Below, one piece after another: positions 34,875-43,010 of a DNA stretch of 64,000 bases (position 1 is the stretch's first letter; the number at the start of each line of letters is the position of its first letter). The translations under genes were made by a program, and so were the position numbers. Origin of the DNA: Fervidicoccaceae archaeon (lineage in GTDB: Archaea > Thermoproteota > Thermoprotei_A > Sulfolobales > Fervidicoccaceae); contig JAVYOA010000002.1 in NCBI GenBank assembly GCA_038734945.1, positions 62,001-126,000 on the forward strand, given 5' to 3'. The notes beneath the pieces are model-generated. The model searched no databases, was not told the DNA's origin, and saw only the letters and a program-made list of their open reading frames with translations.

Positions 34875-35703
34875 TTCGGCTAAACTGAGTGTTGAGAACT
34901 CACCAATACCTCCTGTGAACTTGCAGGAAGGGGAGGTTCCAATAAGAATGGAAAGAGTGCTTCTATCCCCCTTAGATCATTTAGCTATTCAAGGAATGCT
35001 TCAGAGAAGATACTTGGGAACTTTTGGATTTGGAAAAGTGCTGGAGAGAACTTCTCAGGACATACCTGAAACAGCAACAATTTACCCAGCTAGCTGTGAG
35101 CACTTTCCGCTAATAGGGAGGGAGGGGACAGGAAGTGAAATATATCCCTATCCAGCAAAGATGATAAAGCATCCCAGAAAGTCTCTTGAGCTACCTGAAA
35201 TGCAGTTCATATTCGACTCGGTTTTTACCATGGCTCATCTCTCAGAAGGGCAAATTCTCATAGTTGGAGGGGAAGGTCTACAAACAGTTCTGTTGAGCAA
35301 CGTGCTCGAAAAAGCATATCTTGTTGGAGTGAAGAAGAGACTTAAGGGCATGGGAAACATCACTCTTCTTTCTGAAGATGGGATCCTCAATACAAAGTGG
35401 GACACGGTTGTGCTTAATAGCTTGAACTTGACTAGGGCAATTAACTTATTGAGAAAAATAAGGTGGAAGAAAATAGTAATTAACCCGCTTTCTGCATGTC
35501 TCTCAAGGCTCGTTCCTATCCCGCTCAATGGATCCTTTTCAGCTATTGTTGCCTTTCCATCGATCCTCAACGAGGTTTCAGGAGATTATGAAACTATGCA
35601 GAAAGCTGTGAACGAGAGCGGAATGCATGAGGAAATTTCATTGAGGGAATTGAATAGTGAAATTTCTGCTCCATATGTAACAGTGCTGATGAATGGTGAG
35701 TGA
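34810..35703 (+). CDS. Degenerate medium-chain dehydrogenase-like protein
   Basis: 297 residues. The order of segments resembles MDR alcohol dehydrogenases/quinone reductases: RMERVLLSPLDHLAIQGM (catalytic-domain start), YLGTFGFGKVLE (the LGxExxGxV segment), AKMIKHPRKSLELPE (nucleotide-domain entry) and QILIVGGEGLQTVLLSNV (Rossmann strand and turn). The Zn-binding Cys and His residues are missing or displaced, and the glycine motif GGEGLQ is not standard. The start could be later than 34810 because the first 20 residues lie in the overlap with the previous gene. Probably a non-catalytic or altered relative; assignment by eye. Confidence 0.45.
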   Translation: MVKSQGGVEGKRLRLIKRLTANSAKLSVENSPIPPVNLQEGEVPIRMERVLLSPLDHLAIQGMLQRRYLGTFGFGKVLERTSQDIPETATIYPASCEHFPLIGREGTGSEIYPYPAKMIKHPRKSLELPEMQFIFDSVFTMAHLSEGQILIVGGEGLQTVLLSNVLEKAYLVGVKKRLKGMGNITLLSEDGILNTKWDTVVLNSLNLTRAINLLRKIRWKKIVINPLSACLSRLVPIPLNGSFSAIVAFPSILNEVSGDYETMQKAVNESGMHEEISLRELNSEISAPYVTVLMNGE

Positions 35704-36137
35704 AGCTGAGAGAGTGTCGCAAATCTATGAAGATTATGAGCATTTTTCTACCTCTGTTGAATTCAAGTATATTGATCTACTCAATAGTCATTTACCTTTT
35801 ATCTCTAAGTTTCATTCTTTTCATGCGATATCTGATGATCTATATCATTACAACACTCACCCTTTCCGCTTTTACTAACGCATTACTTTCAGTTATTGTC
35901 TATAGAAGTAGGGAAAATTACAGAGAAGATCTCTTATACGCTTCTGTCCTCTCCTTTCTAACGGCTGGAGGATACTGTGCAGTGAAAATGAGAGAAATCG
36001 ATCAAAATGTTAGTTCTAGATGGATGTGGGCCACGATTGTTGCTTCGCTTGGATTCATGACATCTTTCTGGATGTATTACTTTCTAGATAAATGGTGCAT
36101 CAGGTCGTATATAGATGATTTTTCCTTCTCTGTTTGA
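35700..36137 (+). CDS. Small integral membrane protein
   Basis: 145 residues with about four hydrophobic segments (about 18-37, 42-66, 78-92 and 108-126), including LVMRYLMIYIITTLTLSAF-like helices. GTG start overlaps the preceding stop (GTGA), so it is co-translated with the MDR-like gene. No recognised family. The tail DKWCIRSYIDDFSFSV is polar. Confidence 0.55.
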   Translation: MKLRECRKSMKIMSIFLPLLNSSILIYSIVIYLLSLSFILFMRYLMIYIITTLTLSAFTNALLSVIVYRSRENYREDLLYASVLSFLTAGGYCAVKMREIDQNVSSRWMWATIVASLGFMTSFWMYYFLDKWCIRSYIDDFSFSV

Positions 36138-36254
36138 GAACTCGCATAGCATAAAACCTCATTTTCAAGCTGAAGAATTATTCCTGTCAACTCTGGCTAA
36201 TTGAAGATGTTTTTGTCTGAGAAGCAAATGAAAAATGTTGAAAAAAGAGATCTC

Positions 36255-36270
36255 GTATAAAAGTTATAAA
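36255..36270 (+). promoter_or_regulatory. TATA boxes of asnS
   Basis: GTATAAAAGTTATAAAAGG contains two overlapping TATA-type elements. Transcription would begin near 36290-36300, leaving a leader of about 55-65 bases before the asnS TTG that holds the palindrome at 36328. Confidence 0.5.
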
Positions 36271-36327
36271 AGGACATGTTGGGCTTAACTATTCTACAGC
36301 ACTTGGAAGTGTGAAAAATCAAGGTTT

Positions 36328-36341
36328 CCCAACCGGTTGGG
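36328..36341. promoter_or_regulatory. Perfect 14-bp palindrome upstream of asnS
   Basis: CCCAACCGGTTGGG, a gap-free perfect inverted repeat, extended by TT/AA matches outside one T-G position. It ends at the first base of the GGGAAGGTG ribosome binding site, 14 bases before the start codon. A loopless palindrome suits a dimeric DNA-binding protein better than an RNA hairpin, so an operator is a reasonable but unproven reading. Confidence 0.5.
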
Positions 36342-36355
36342 GAAGGTGAAAATGT

Positions 36356-37651
36356 TTGGAAAAGTTTGGAAAAGTTCAGGATGCTTTTTCCCATGCAGAG
36401 AATGAAAAAATAAGAATAAGGGGATGGATATATAGAAAGTTTCATGTCGGAAAGAAGATTTTTCTATGGGTTAGAGATTCAAGCGGTTACATACAGTGCG
36501 TTGTTGAGGAGGAGAAGGTTGGAAATAACATATTTGCTCAGTTTGAAGAAGCAAGAAGAGAGAGCAGTGTTGAGATTGAGGGAAAAGTGAGAGAAGATCC
36601 GAGGGCGCCGGGTGGCAAGGAAATTGAAGTGTCGTGGGGAAAAGTTGTAGGATACAGCGATGACTTTCCAATCAAGGGAGGAGAGGGAGTAGAGTTCCTT
36701 TTGGATAATAGACATCTCTGGTTAAGAAGCATGCAGCTCACATATGTTATGAAGATAAAGCACTCAGTTTTGAAGCTACTTAGAGAGTTCTATGTGAATG
36801 ATGGATGGTATGAGACAACACCTCCCATATTAACATCTTCTGCTGTTGAAGGAGGAGCTACCCTGTTCAAGGTAGACTATTTTGGGGAGCCTGTTTATCT
36901 CAGCCAGAGTGCCCAGTTTTATTTGGAAGTCCTCATATATAGCCTAGAGAAGGTCTTCTCGATAACTCCAAGCTTTAGAGCTGAGAGATCAAGAACGAGA
37001 AGGCATCTCTCTGAGTACTACCATTTCGAGGTTGAAGCTGCATGGATGGACATGGATGAGCTCATGAAAGTCACGGAGAAAACAATTGAGTATGTAGTAC
37101 AGGGCGTTTTGGATGAGAGAAGTAGAGAGCTTGAATTGTTAGGAAGAAATGTGGAAGCTCTGAAAAGGGTAAAGCATCCCTTTCCAAGAATATCTTACAC
37201 TGAAGCTATTGATATCCTTAGAAGAGAGGGAGTGCAGATAAACTGGGGAGATGATTATGGAGCAGATGAGGAAGCTCTGCTCACGAGAAAATTCGAAACT
37301 CCGTTTTTCATAACGCATTTTCCCAGAAGCATAAAGCCTTTCTACATGAAAGTAAGTGAGAATGATGAAAGAGTAGTCAAGGGTTTTGACCTGCTTGCAC
37401 CTGAGGGCTATGGAGAAATAGTTGGAGGAAGCCAAAGAGAGGATAACTATGAGGTTCTTCTGAGCAGAATAAAGGAGCAGGGCTATGATCCGAAGGACTA
37501 CTACTGGTATTTGGATCTGAGGAGATTTGGAAGCGTTCCACATAGCGGATACGGCCTTGGTGTAGAGAGAGTGACGATGTGGATATCTGGTCTGGAGCAC
37601 ATAAGAGATGCTATACCATTTCCCAGGTTCAGAGATAGAACAAAACCATAG
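36356..37651 (+). CDS. asnS: Asparaginyl-tRNA synthetase
   Basis: 431 residues, class IIb synthetase. The N-terminal OB-fold anticodon-binding domain (about 18-100, RIRGWIYRKFHVGKKIFLWVRDSSG) precedes the catalytic domain: motif 2 FRAERSRTRRHLSEYYHFEVEAA (about 203-225) and motif 3 GYGLGVERVTMWI (about 397-409). The segment IVGGSQRED (about 356-364) is characteristic of AsnRS; AspRS has a different sequence there. TTG start behind GGAAGGTG. The tRNA-Asn gene lies about 1.3 kb downstream on the other strand. Confidence 0.92.
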   Translation: MEKFGKVQDAFSHAENEKIRIRGWIYRKFHVGKKIFLWVRDSSGYIQCVVEEEKVGNNIFAQFEEARRESSVEIEGKVREDPRAPGGKEIEVSWGKVVGYSDDFPIKGGEGVEFLLDNRHLWLRSMQLTYVMKIKHSVLKLLREFYVNDGWYETTPPILTSSAVEGGATLFKVDYFGEPVYLSQSAQFYLEVLIYSLEKVFSITPSFRAERSRTRRHLSEYYHFEVEAAWMDMDELMKVTEKTIEYVVQGVLDERSRELELLGRNVEALKRVKHPFPRISYTEAIDILRREGVQINWGDDYGADEEALLTRKFETPFFITHFPRSIKPFYMKVSENDERVVKGFDLLAPEGYGEIVGGSQREDNYEVLLSRIKEQGYDPKDYYWYLDLRRFGSVPHSGYGLGVERVTMWISGLEHIRDAIPFPRFRDRTKP

Positions 37652-37670
37652 ATTTTTTGGAGGAACGAAT

Positions 37671-38351
37671 TTGAGGCTCTGTGTCCTCTATACGGGAGGA
37701 AAGGATTCAACATACGCACTTCATCATGCAATCGTTTCTGGACATGAAGTGCTCTGTATATCTGCCGTTCAGCCTGCCTCGGAGGATTCCATGCTATTTC
37801 ATGCTCCTGGAATCAAATACTTGAAGTTCTATGAAAATGCGTTCGGAATACCATCATATGTCATGAGCGGCTCAGGAAGAGAAGAAAGTGATCTGGAAGA
37901 GCTTCTGGTAAGGCTCAAGAGGGATTTTGAAATAGATGGAGTAGCTGTAGGTGCTATAGATTCTGATTATCAGTTCATAAGATTTTCATCAATTCTTCGT
38001 AGAAATGGTCTAAAGCTATATGCGCCTCTCTGGAGAAAAGATCAGGAGGAATATATGAGGAGACTACCAAGAGAAGGCTTTCATTATATTATCACAAAGA
38101 TATCGACTTATGGCCTTCCACTTGAGTTTATGGGAAGAGAAGTAGATATGGAAATGACAGAGAAGATAATTCAGCTATCGAGAAAGTTCGGTTTCAATCC
38201 TGCATTCGAAGGAGGAGAAGCTGAAACGATGGTGATAGATGCACCTCTCATGAAATGCAGAATGGAGCTTCAGGGTAATATCGTGAGAGTCAGCATGTTC
38301 GAGGGGTATTACTCTATTTATTATATAAATTGCTTGAATAAGAGGATATAA
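37671..38351 (+). CDS. dph6: Diphthine-ammonia ligase-like ATP-pyrophosphatase
   Basis: 226 residues from TTG 37671, which has GGAGG 8 bases upstream; the frame is open from 37608 but the extra residues lie inside asnS. The PP-loop YTGGKDSTYALH (about 7-18) and the C-terminal GEGGEAET-type motif (FEGGEAETMV) define the DUF71/Dph6 group, which amidates diphthine on elongation factor 2. Length matches the archaeal family. It probably shares a transcript with asnS. Confidence 0.85.
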   Translation: MRLCVLYTGGKDSTYALHHAIVSGHEVLCISAVQPASEDSMLFHAPGIKYLKFYENAFGIPSYVMSGSGREESDLEELLVRLKRDFEIDGVAVGAIDSDYQFIRFSSILRRNGLKLYAPLWRKDQEEYMRRLPREGFHYIITKISTYGLPLEFMGREVDMEMTEKIIQLSRKFGFNPAFEGGEAETMVIDAPLMKCRMELQGNIVRVSMFEGYYSIYYINCLNKRI

Positions 38352-38414
38352 GCTCGGAATAACCTTAAAAATCCTTTTGATGTATTAATGGCATGAAGAT
38401 GAAGGGTCAACGAG

Positions 38415-38828
38415 ATGGAACAGGCTGAAGAAAATCAGGAAAAAAATATGGAGGATATAATCGTAGGAAAGCACGTATATGGCAATCTATATTCAATGGA
38501 CGAAGAACTTCTAGGAAATGAGGAGTTCCTTCGAAATGTTATGATTGAAGCTGCCAAGATCGCCAATGCTTCGATCGTAGAAGTTAAGAGCTGGTCTTTT
38601 CCAGGCAAGAAGGGTGGGGTTAGCGTAATAATTCTTGTAACAGAGAGCCATCTAGCCCTTCATACCTGGAAAGAGTATAACTATGCTACGCTGGACATCT
38701 ACACATGTGGAGAGCATACGAGGCCTGACAAGGCATTTGAATATGTAGTAGATGCTCTGAAGCCAAAGAAGGTTGTCAAGCACAGGACTTTGAGATTGAG
38801 CAATATTGAGGCAAACAGATCCTTCTGA
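38415..38828 (+). CDS. SpeD-family pyruvoyl decarboxylase proenzyme, likely arginine decarboxylase
   Basis: 137 residues of the AdoMet decarboxylase fold, which self-cleaves to a pyruvoyl enzyme. The cut site is E77-S78 within [10 protein letters not shown], and the catalytic Cys is in IYTCGEH. The segments [19 protein letters not shown] and [13 protein letters not shown] resemble the Sulfolobus arginine decarboxylase paralogue more than its AdoMet decarboxylase, as I remember them. Product agmatine would feed polyamine synthesis. Own TATA-like box (CTTAAAAATCC) near 38364. AdoMet decarboxylase is the alternative. Confidence 0.8.
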   Translation: MEQAEENQEKNMEDIIVGKHVYGNLYSMDEELLGNEEFLRNVMIEAAKIANASIVEVKSWSFPGKKGGVSVIILVTESHLALHTWKEYNYATLDIYTCGEHTRPDKAFEYVVDALKPKKVVKHRTLRLSNIEANRSF

Positions 38829-38937
38829 AGAAGTTTTTGAAGTTGAAAAAATTTGAATTTTTTTGCTGAAATCCCTTTTTTCCAAATTAGTAGAAAGAGA
38901 TGTCTTTTGAGATTTTTCAGAAGAGATATAAAATCAG

Positions 38938-39010
38938 CGCCGGGGGGAGGGCTCGAACCTCCGGCCACCGGGTTAACAGCCCGGCGCTCTACCCGCTGAG
39001 CTACCCCGGC
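38938..39010 (-). tRNA. tRNA-Asn (anticodon GTT)
   Basis: 73 bases. Acceptor GCCGGGG/CCCCGGC, discriminator G, D-arm GCTC-AGCGGGTA-GAGC, anticodon stem CCGGG/CCCGG with loop CTGTTAA (GTT), T-arm GGAGG-TTCGAGC-CCTCC. No intron, no encoded CCA. Minus-strand CCTTTATGTC (about 39035-39045) is a candidate TATA box. Confidence 0.95.
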
Positions 39011-39097
39011 TATTTGCTGAAAAGAACTTAGACATAAAGGATATTTTAAGATTTACTCCTAACTAGATCTTTGTATATTAAGATAAGGGAGAATATC

Positions 39098-39610
39098 ATG
39101 AGAATTGGTGTCCTTTCGGATACTCACGACAATTTGTCTCTTGCTCTCAAGTGGGCAGAGTTCTTCAAAAAGGAAAATGTGGATTTGTTGATTCATCTTG
39201 GAGACAACAACTCCCCCTTCATTTTCAAGAATATCTTCGATAAGTTCCAAGGCAGGGGATACTCAATTATGGGAAACAATGATGGAGACAGGATGCTTAT
39301 GGTCAGACTTGCAGGCGCCTTCAATATAAAAATAGCTGAAGGGATAATGGTTCAGGAGATTGATGGGATGAGGTTTGTCCTCATGCATGGGTTTGGATCG
39401 CCGGAGCAAACAAAGCTGATTGTGGAATCGCTAGCCAAATCCAACAACTTTCAAGCCGTTCTATATGGTCACACACATGAAGCGGCTGTTGAAAAATTTG
39501 GGAATGTTCTCGTCTTGAATCCGGGAGAGGGGGGAGGAATTCTCACCGGAAAAGCCAGTGCCGCCATTCTGGAGACAAAACCACTCACAGCCAAGCTAGT
39601 TTATCTCTAG
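39098..39610 (+). CDS. MJ0936/YfcE-family metallophosphodiesterase
   Basis: 170 residues from ATG 39098, preceded by AAGGGAG; a TTG nine codons upstream lacks such a site. Metal-binding motifs of calcineurin-like phosphoesterases are intact: SDTHDN (7-12), HLGDNN, MGNNDG, and the C-terminal LMHGFG and YGHTHEA. Small archaeal homologues hydrolyse phosphodiesters with Mn or Ni. Convergent with the acetyltransferase gene, overlapping by 4 bases. Confidence 0.88.
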   Translation: MRIGVLSDTHDNLSLALKWAEFFKKENVDLLIHLGDNNSPFIFKNIFDKFQGRGYSIMGNNDGDRMLMVRLAGAFNIKIAEGIMVQEIDGMRFVLMHGFGSPEQTKLIVESLAKSNNFQAVLYGHTHEAAVEKFGNVLVLNPGEGGGILTGKASAAILETKPLTAKLVYL

Positions 39611-40101
39611 AGGGGGGCAGCCATAAGATAAGCGTCTTCCCCATCACTATAGTATCCTTCAATTACCTTTATTTTCCTGAAGCCCAGCTTCTCATAAAGC
39701 CTAATTGCCGGGTCATTGGACACACGAACCTCGAGGTAGACTTCTTTAGCACCATAGTCATCTCGCATGCTGCTCATTCCTCGCCTCATCAGTTCCTCAC
39801 CTATTCCTCTTCTCCTATATCCTTCGAGAACTCCTATTGAAACGACATGCCCCTTCTTGACTATCAGCTTTCTAATGTAGCCTAGCCCAGTTTCAATTCT
39901 GTTCATTATGTAACCTACTATCTTTCCTTCAACTTCTGCCACAAAAAATGCCTTTCCCCAATTATCGAGATGAAAAACAAAGAAATATTCAGGGTAATTT
40001 TCCGGAAGTGTCTCAGCATTTACTTTTATAATTTGAGGAAGATCCGATTGGGTAGCATTTCGCACAATATAGATCTTCTTTTCCGAAGATTCCAACTCCA
40101 A
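39607..40101 (-). CDS. rimI: N-alpha-acetyltransferase, RimI/Ard1-like
   Basis: 164 residues, GNAT fold. Acetyl-CoA binding motif A appears as VSIGVLEGYRRRGIGEELM (Q/RxxGxG/A loop, about 91-109), and motif B as VSNDPAIRLYEKLGF. IRKLIVKKGHVVSIGV and the C-terminal YYSDGEDAYLM are typical of archaeal Ard1-type protein N-terminal acetyltransferases. In archaea these modify exposed N-terminal Ser, Ala or Met residues. Adjacent to DUF131 and ferredoxin genes on the same strand, 14-base gap. Confidence 0.87.
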   Translation of the reverse strand: MELESSEKKIYIVRNATQSDLPQIIKVNAETLPENYPEYFFVFHLDNWGKAFFVAEVEGKIVGYIMNRIETGLGYIRKLIVKKGHVVSIGVLEGYRRRGIGEELMRRGMSSMRDDYGAKEVYLEVRVSNDPAIRLYEKLGFRKIKVIEGYYSDGEDAYLMAAPL

Positions 40102-40115
40102 TTTTCCACACTTCC

Positions 40116-40421
40116 TCAGTGCTTTAGGTACTGCAACAGATATACTATTAGCAGCAATGTAGAGATAATTGCTGTTACTATTAAAAGATTTCTAGATATT
40201 TCTTTTGATGAACCCCAGAGAATTGGAATCGGCCCAATAAAAATTATACCACCGCTCTCAATTTCCCCACTGCTTCTAAGAGCGAGAGCTATTCCTCCTA
40301 TCAATATAATTGCGAAGCCCACAAATATTAGGATCATCCCAATTGACAGGAGATCTCGCTCGATCAAGCTTTTTTCCCTTATTTTATTTTTAATCGTGTT
40401 CCCTAAAAAAATTGTCTTCAA
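40116..40421 (-). CDS. DUF131 family membrane protein
   Basis: 101 residues with two membrane spans (about 26-48 and 78-97) separated by the conserved loop GGIIFIGPIPILWGS, the signature of DUF131. The start codon overlaps the ferredoxin gene by 32 bases; a later start is possible because the first 20 residues are not typical of the family. Function unknown. Confidence 0.75.
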   Translation of the reverse strand: MKTIFLGNTIKNKIREKSLIERDLLSIGMILIFVGFAIILIGGIALALRSSGEIESGGIIFIGPIPILWGSSKEISRNLLIVTAIISTLLLIVYLLQYLKH

Positions 40422-40683
40422 TTTCTATTTCTTTTTTTATTCCATTGAACCACTCTATCTTTATAGCCTTTCTCGGACAAAGTATAACACATGCGTAGCA
40501 AGCGATGCATTTTCTGCTGCTAGCTTTTACCTCGTTTGAATATATCGATAGAGCGTTGGTTGGACATATCTCGACGCATAACCCACAATTGTTACAGCTT
40601 CTTTCAATCACTACCTTTTTCTTTGGAAATAATGTTATAGTTCCCTTTATTGGATGAGCGTTTCGGAATTCACGGATTTTCAT
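40390..40683 (-). CDS. Ferredoxin with two 4Fe-4S clusters
   Basis: 97 residues. Two CX2CX2CX3CP motifs, CNNCGLCVEICP (about 30-41) and CIACYACVILCP (about 58-69), bind two cubane clusters. The flanking 29 N-terminal and 28 C-terminal residues have no other domain. The ATG is preceded by a strong GGTGAGGAGG. It may serve as an electron carrier for radical SAM or oxidoreductase enzymes, which are numerous in the window; no specific partner is shown. Confidence 0.85.
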   Translation of the reverse strand: MKIREFRNAHPIKGTITLFPKKKVVIERSCNNCGLCVEICPTNALSIYSNEVKASSRKCIACYACVILCPRKAIKIEWFNGIKKEIEIEDNFFREHD

Positions 40684-41169
40684 CCTTCCTCCTCACCTCT
40701 ACTGCATAACATCCTTAGCATGCTTCTCACTGGTGATCTCAGCAATAATCTTTGAAGCCTTATGAGATCGAATCTGCTTTCCATCTTCTCCTCCATTATA
40801 CTTCAATAGCAGCCTCTTCTTAAATTCCCTGAATTTTTGACCGGATGCTCCTTTGCTTTCTAAAGCATTTACCCTTATGCATTTACATCGCTCATGTTCA
40901 ATTAATGAATCTAACTTAATAGGGCTTAGCGATTGCTAAGTCTATGCCCTTCTCTTTTTTGTGGGAATGTGAAGATGATGCTCACAGTTGGATTTTCAAG
41001 CCTTGAGCTCTAGCTCTCCAATTGTAAAAATTTCCTGGAATATTTGTGGTCTTGAATGGAGCTGTGTATACTTTATGCATGGCTAATTTTAGATTCTTCC
41101 GAACCAAAATTGAATAGAGAAGGCTTCTCCACGCTATAGCAATAAAAATCAATTAACCTCAATGAAGAT
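40684..41169. other. 486-base region: cryptic open frame, no confirmed gene
   Basis: Between ferredoxin and PHP genes. On the minus strand a frame of 78 codons (40699-40935) is open and protein-like in composition (for example KFREFKKRLLLKY, KASKIIAEITSEKHAKDV), ending 16 bases before the ferredoxin ATG. It has no ATG or GTG; the only TTG would leave about 35 residues. It may be a decayed gene or a gene with an unusual start. The right half (40940-41169) shows nothing I can name. Confidence 0.3.
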
Positions 41170-41862
41170 CTATTTTTTTGAGAATTGCTGTATGATTTTT
41201 CTCTTTATTGACCACCTCAGCTTGTCAAGATAAGCGCCAAGCTGAGAAACACTCAGAACTGGAAGGAATGAGTTCCTCTCAAATGCTTTCCAAAAGCCCT
41301 CTATTCCCTCTTCAAGATCCATATCTATGAGAGTTTTGAATGATCCGATGCCTGCTAGCGTATGGGCATCACTGTTTGCTAGACAAGCCTTTCCCTTATC
41401 TTTAGCGTACTTGTAAGCTTTCCTATTGGAAATATATGAGGATGAGGCATTGAAGCACTCCATAGCTCTAAAGCTATTTGATAAGATCTCTAGTCCCATT
41501 TCACCAATTCCTCTTCTCAGCCTATCGAAAGGATGTGCTGGAACGAGTAAACAGCCAAAGCTCTCAGCTAACTGGATCAATTTATCGAGAGGTATGTTCC
41601 TCTCTATTTTAACAGGAGTCATGCAGTAGATGAGAACATCTCCCATTGAAGTTCTAACTTCGCTTCCAGGAACTAAAAGGATTTTCAGTTTCTTTTCCTC
41701 GACTTTTCTCATCGCTTCAATGGATCCCATGAATGTATCATGATCTGTTATCGATATTACCTCCAATCCTTTTTTGAGAGATTGAAGGAGAATTCTCTCT
41801 GGCTCTGGCTCTCCATCACTGTATATGGAGTGCATGTGCAAATCTGCTCTCACTTTGGGCAA
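41170..41862 (-). CDS. PHP-domain phosphoesterase
   Basis: 230 residues. The PHP metal-binding motifs are present: DLHMHSIYSDG (7-17), ITDHDT (about 37-42), VPGSEV (E, about 64), PAHPFD (about 109) and NSDAH (about 160). The compact length matches COG0613 nucleoside 3',5'-bisphosphate/oligonucleotide phosphoesterases. It ends in a basic tail. Divergent from the winged-helix-like gene to its right. Confidence 0.87.
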   Translation of the reverse strand: MPKVRADLHMHSIYSDGEPEPERILLQSLKKGLEVISITDHDTFMGSIEAMRKVEEKKLKILLVPGSEVRTSMGDVLIYCMTPVKIERNIPLDKLIQLAESFGCLLVPAHPFDRLRRGIGEMGLEILSNSFRAMECFNASSSYISNRKAYKYAKDKGKACLANSDAHTLAGIGSFKTLIDMDLEEGIEGFWKAFERNSFLPVLSVSQLGAYLDKLRWSIKRKIIQQFSKK

Positions 41863-41946
41863 TTTGCATCCTCTTTCTTCGGAAATTTCCTTCGAGTTAA
41901 GTTTTTTACTGATCGGAGTTTAAAGGATCTTTGTCAGGATGAGAGC

Positions 41947-42579
41947 TTGAAAGAAGAAGAAAGAGGAGAGACATTAGCAGTTGATTTCAGCAGCAGGCTT
42001 AAATCCTTCATATCTGAATATGGGGAGAAAGGAAAGAAGGTTCTCAAGGCAGCATTGATCAGAGCTAGGGAAGTTCAAAATTCTGAGGAAAATGTTCTGG
42101 GAGATTTTGATTTTAGGGGAGTTAGGAAAATTCTCGAGAAATCCGGAGAGCAATACAACCCAGGAACAATATTAGGAATAATGGAGAAGAAGTATGGGAT
42201 AATAGAGACTTCTTATAAGTCCAGCAAGCAACATTGGTGGAGATTCTACGATATATATACTGTAGAGAGAGAGCTTGGTTCTGACGAGAAGGAACAAGAG
42301 GAGGAAGAGGATTCATATAAAATAATAATGGCAATGTATGCTTCATTGGAGCCAAAAAGGCTGCTTGAGTCTCTCAGAAGGCTTTCAACGAAGCCCAAGC
42401 TTGACTATGTAGATAAGAAGTTGTTCAAAAAAGTTGCTTTTGAGGAGCTTCCACTCGTAGAGGAGGTTCTAAAGAAAATGGGAGAAATGGAGGGAAAATT
42501 CGCTGAGCAGATAAAGATTTTGAAGGAGATCGTGCGGATTGCTGAGGAAATATCCATTAAATTAATAAAGGAGCAGTGA
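41947..42579 (+). CDS. Hypothetical protein, possible winged-helix domain
   Basis: 210 residues from TTG 41947; the frame is open much further upstream, but that part lies opposite the PHP gene and reads unlike protein. The N-terminal domain (about 15-95) is helical with FDFRGVRKILEKSG and GTILGIMEKKYGIIE, which look like the helices of a winged-helix or HTH fold, then a conserved-looking SKQHWWRFYD. An acidic linker (KEQEEEEDS) joins a C-terminal coiled coil. I do not recognise a family. Confidence 0.6.
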   Translation: MKEEERGETLAVDFSSRLKSFISEYGEKGKKVLKAALIRAREVQNSEENVLGDFDFRGVRKILEKSGEQYNPGTILGIMEKKYGIIETSYKSSKQHWWRFYDIYTVERELGSDEKEQEEEEDSYKIIMAMYASLEPKRLLESLRRLSTKPKLDYVDKKLFKKVAFEELPLVEEVLKKMGEMEGKFAEQIKILKEIVRIAEEISIKLIKEQ

Positions 42580-42711
42580 TGCAATAGATTCTAGGAAGGA
42601 AGGTAGGATAATTGAATATGAGGGAAAACAAGTCTTCTAGAATAAAGAGTCTTACTTTAAGAGCTAGAGCATCAAAGCTTTCGTTTTTGGAGCTAAATGG
42701 TGATGTTTCTA

Positions 42712-43005
42712 ATGACTAAATACAGAGATCATAAAGAAGTGTATACAAGGGACTACTCTCGCTGGAGCGTCTATCCAAAAATACCTAGGCCAGAGGAGTT
42801 TGGACAGAACAACAGAATAGTGCCGGGCTCCATAGTAGTTGTTGAAATAAGCGATATTGATGAAAAAGGAAGGGGTGTAGGCATACTCAACAGAGTGAAG
42901 ATACATGTAAATGGAGGATGCACTGTAGGAGATAAAGTTAAAGCAAAGATAATAGAGAAGAGAGATAATGAAGCTCTAGCCGATCTCATTGATATATTGA
43001 GGTGA
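42712..43005 (+). CDS. TRAM-domain protein
   Basis: 97 residues from ATG 42712, which is preceded at 6 bases by GGTGATG; an ATG 15 bases upstream is the alternative. The C-terminal 60 residues are a TRAM domain ([35 protein letters not shown]), a small beta-barrel that binds RNA. Stand-alone TRAM proteins in archaea can act as RNA chaperones. The stop overlaps the frame of the next gene. Confidence 0.8.
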   Translation: MTKYRDHKEVYTRDYSRWSVYPKIPRPEEFGQNNRIVPGSIVVVEISDIDEKGRGVGILNRVKIHVNGGCTVGDKVKAKIIEKRDNEALADLIDILR

Positions 43006-43010
43006 ACTGG

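Noticed and set aside
39970-40539. 189-codon plus-strand frame opposite rimI, DUF131 and ferredoxin
   Set aside because: It covers three genes with clear family motifs on the other strand; its translation is Ile/Tyr/Phe-rich noise.
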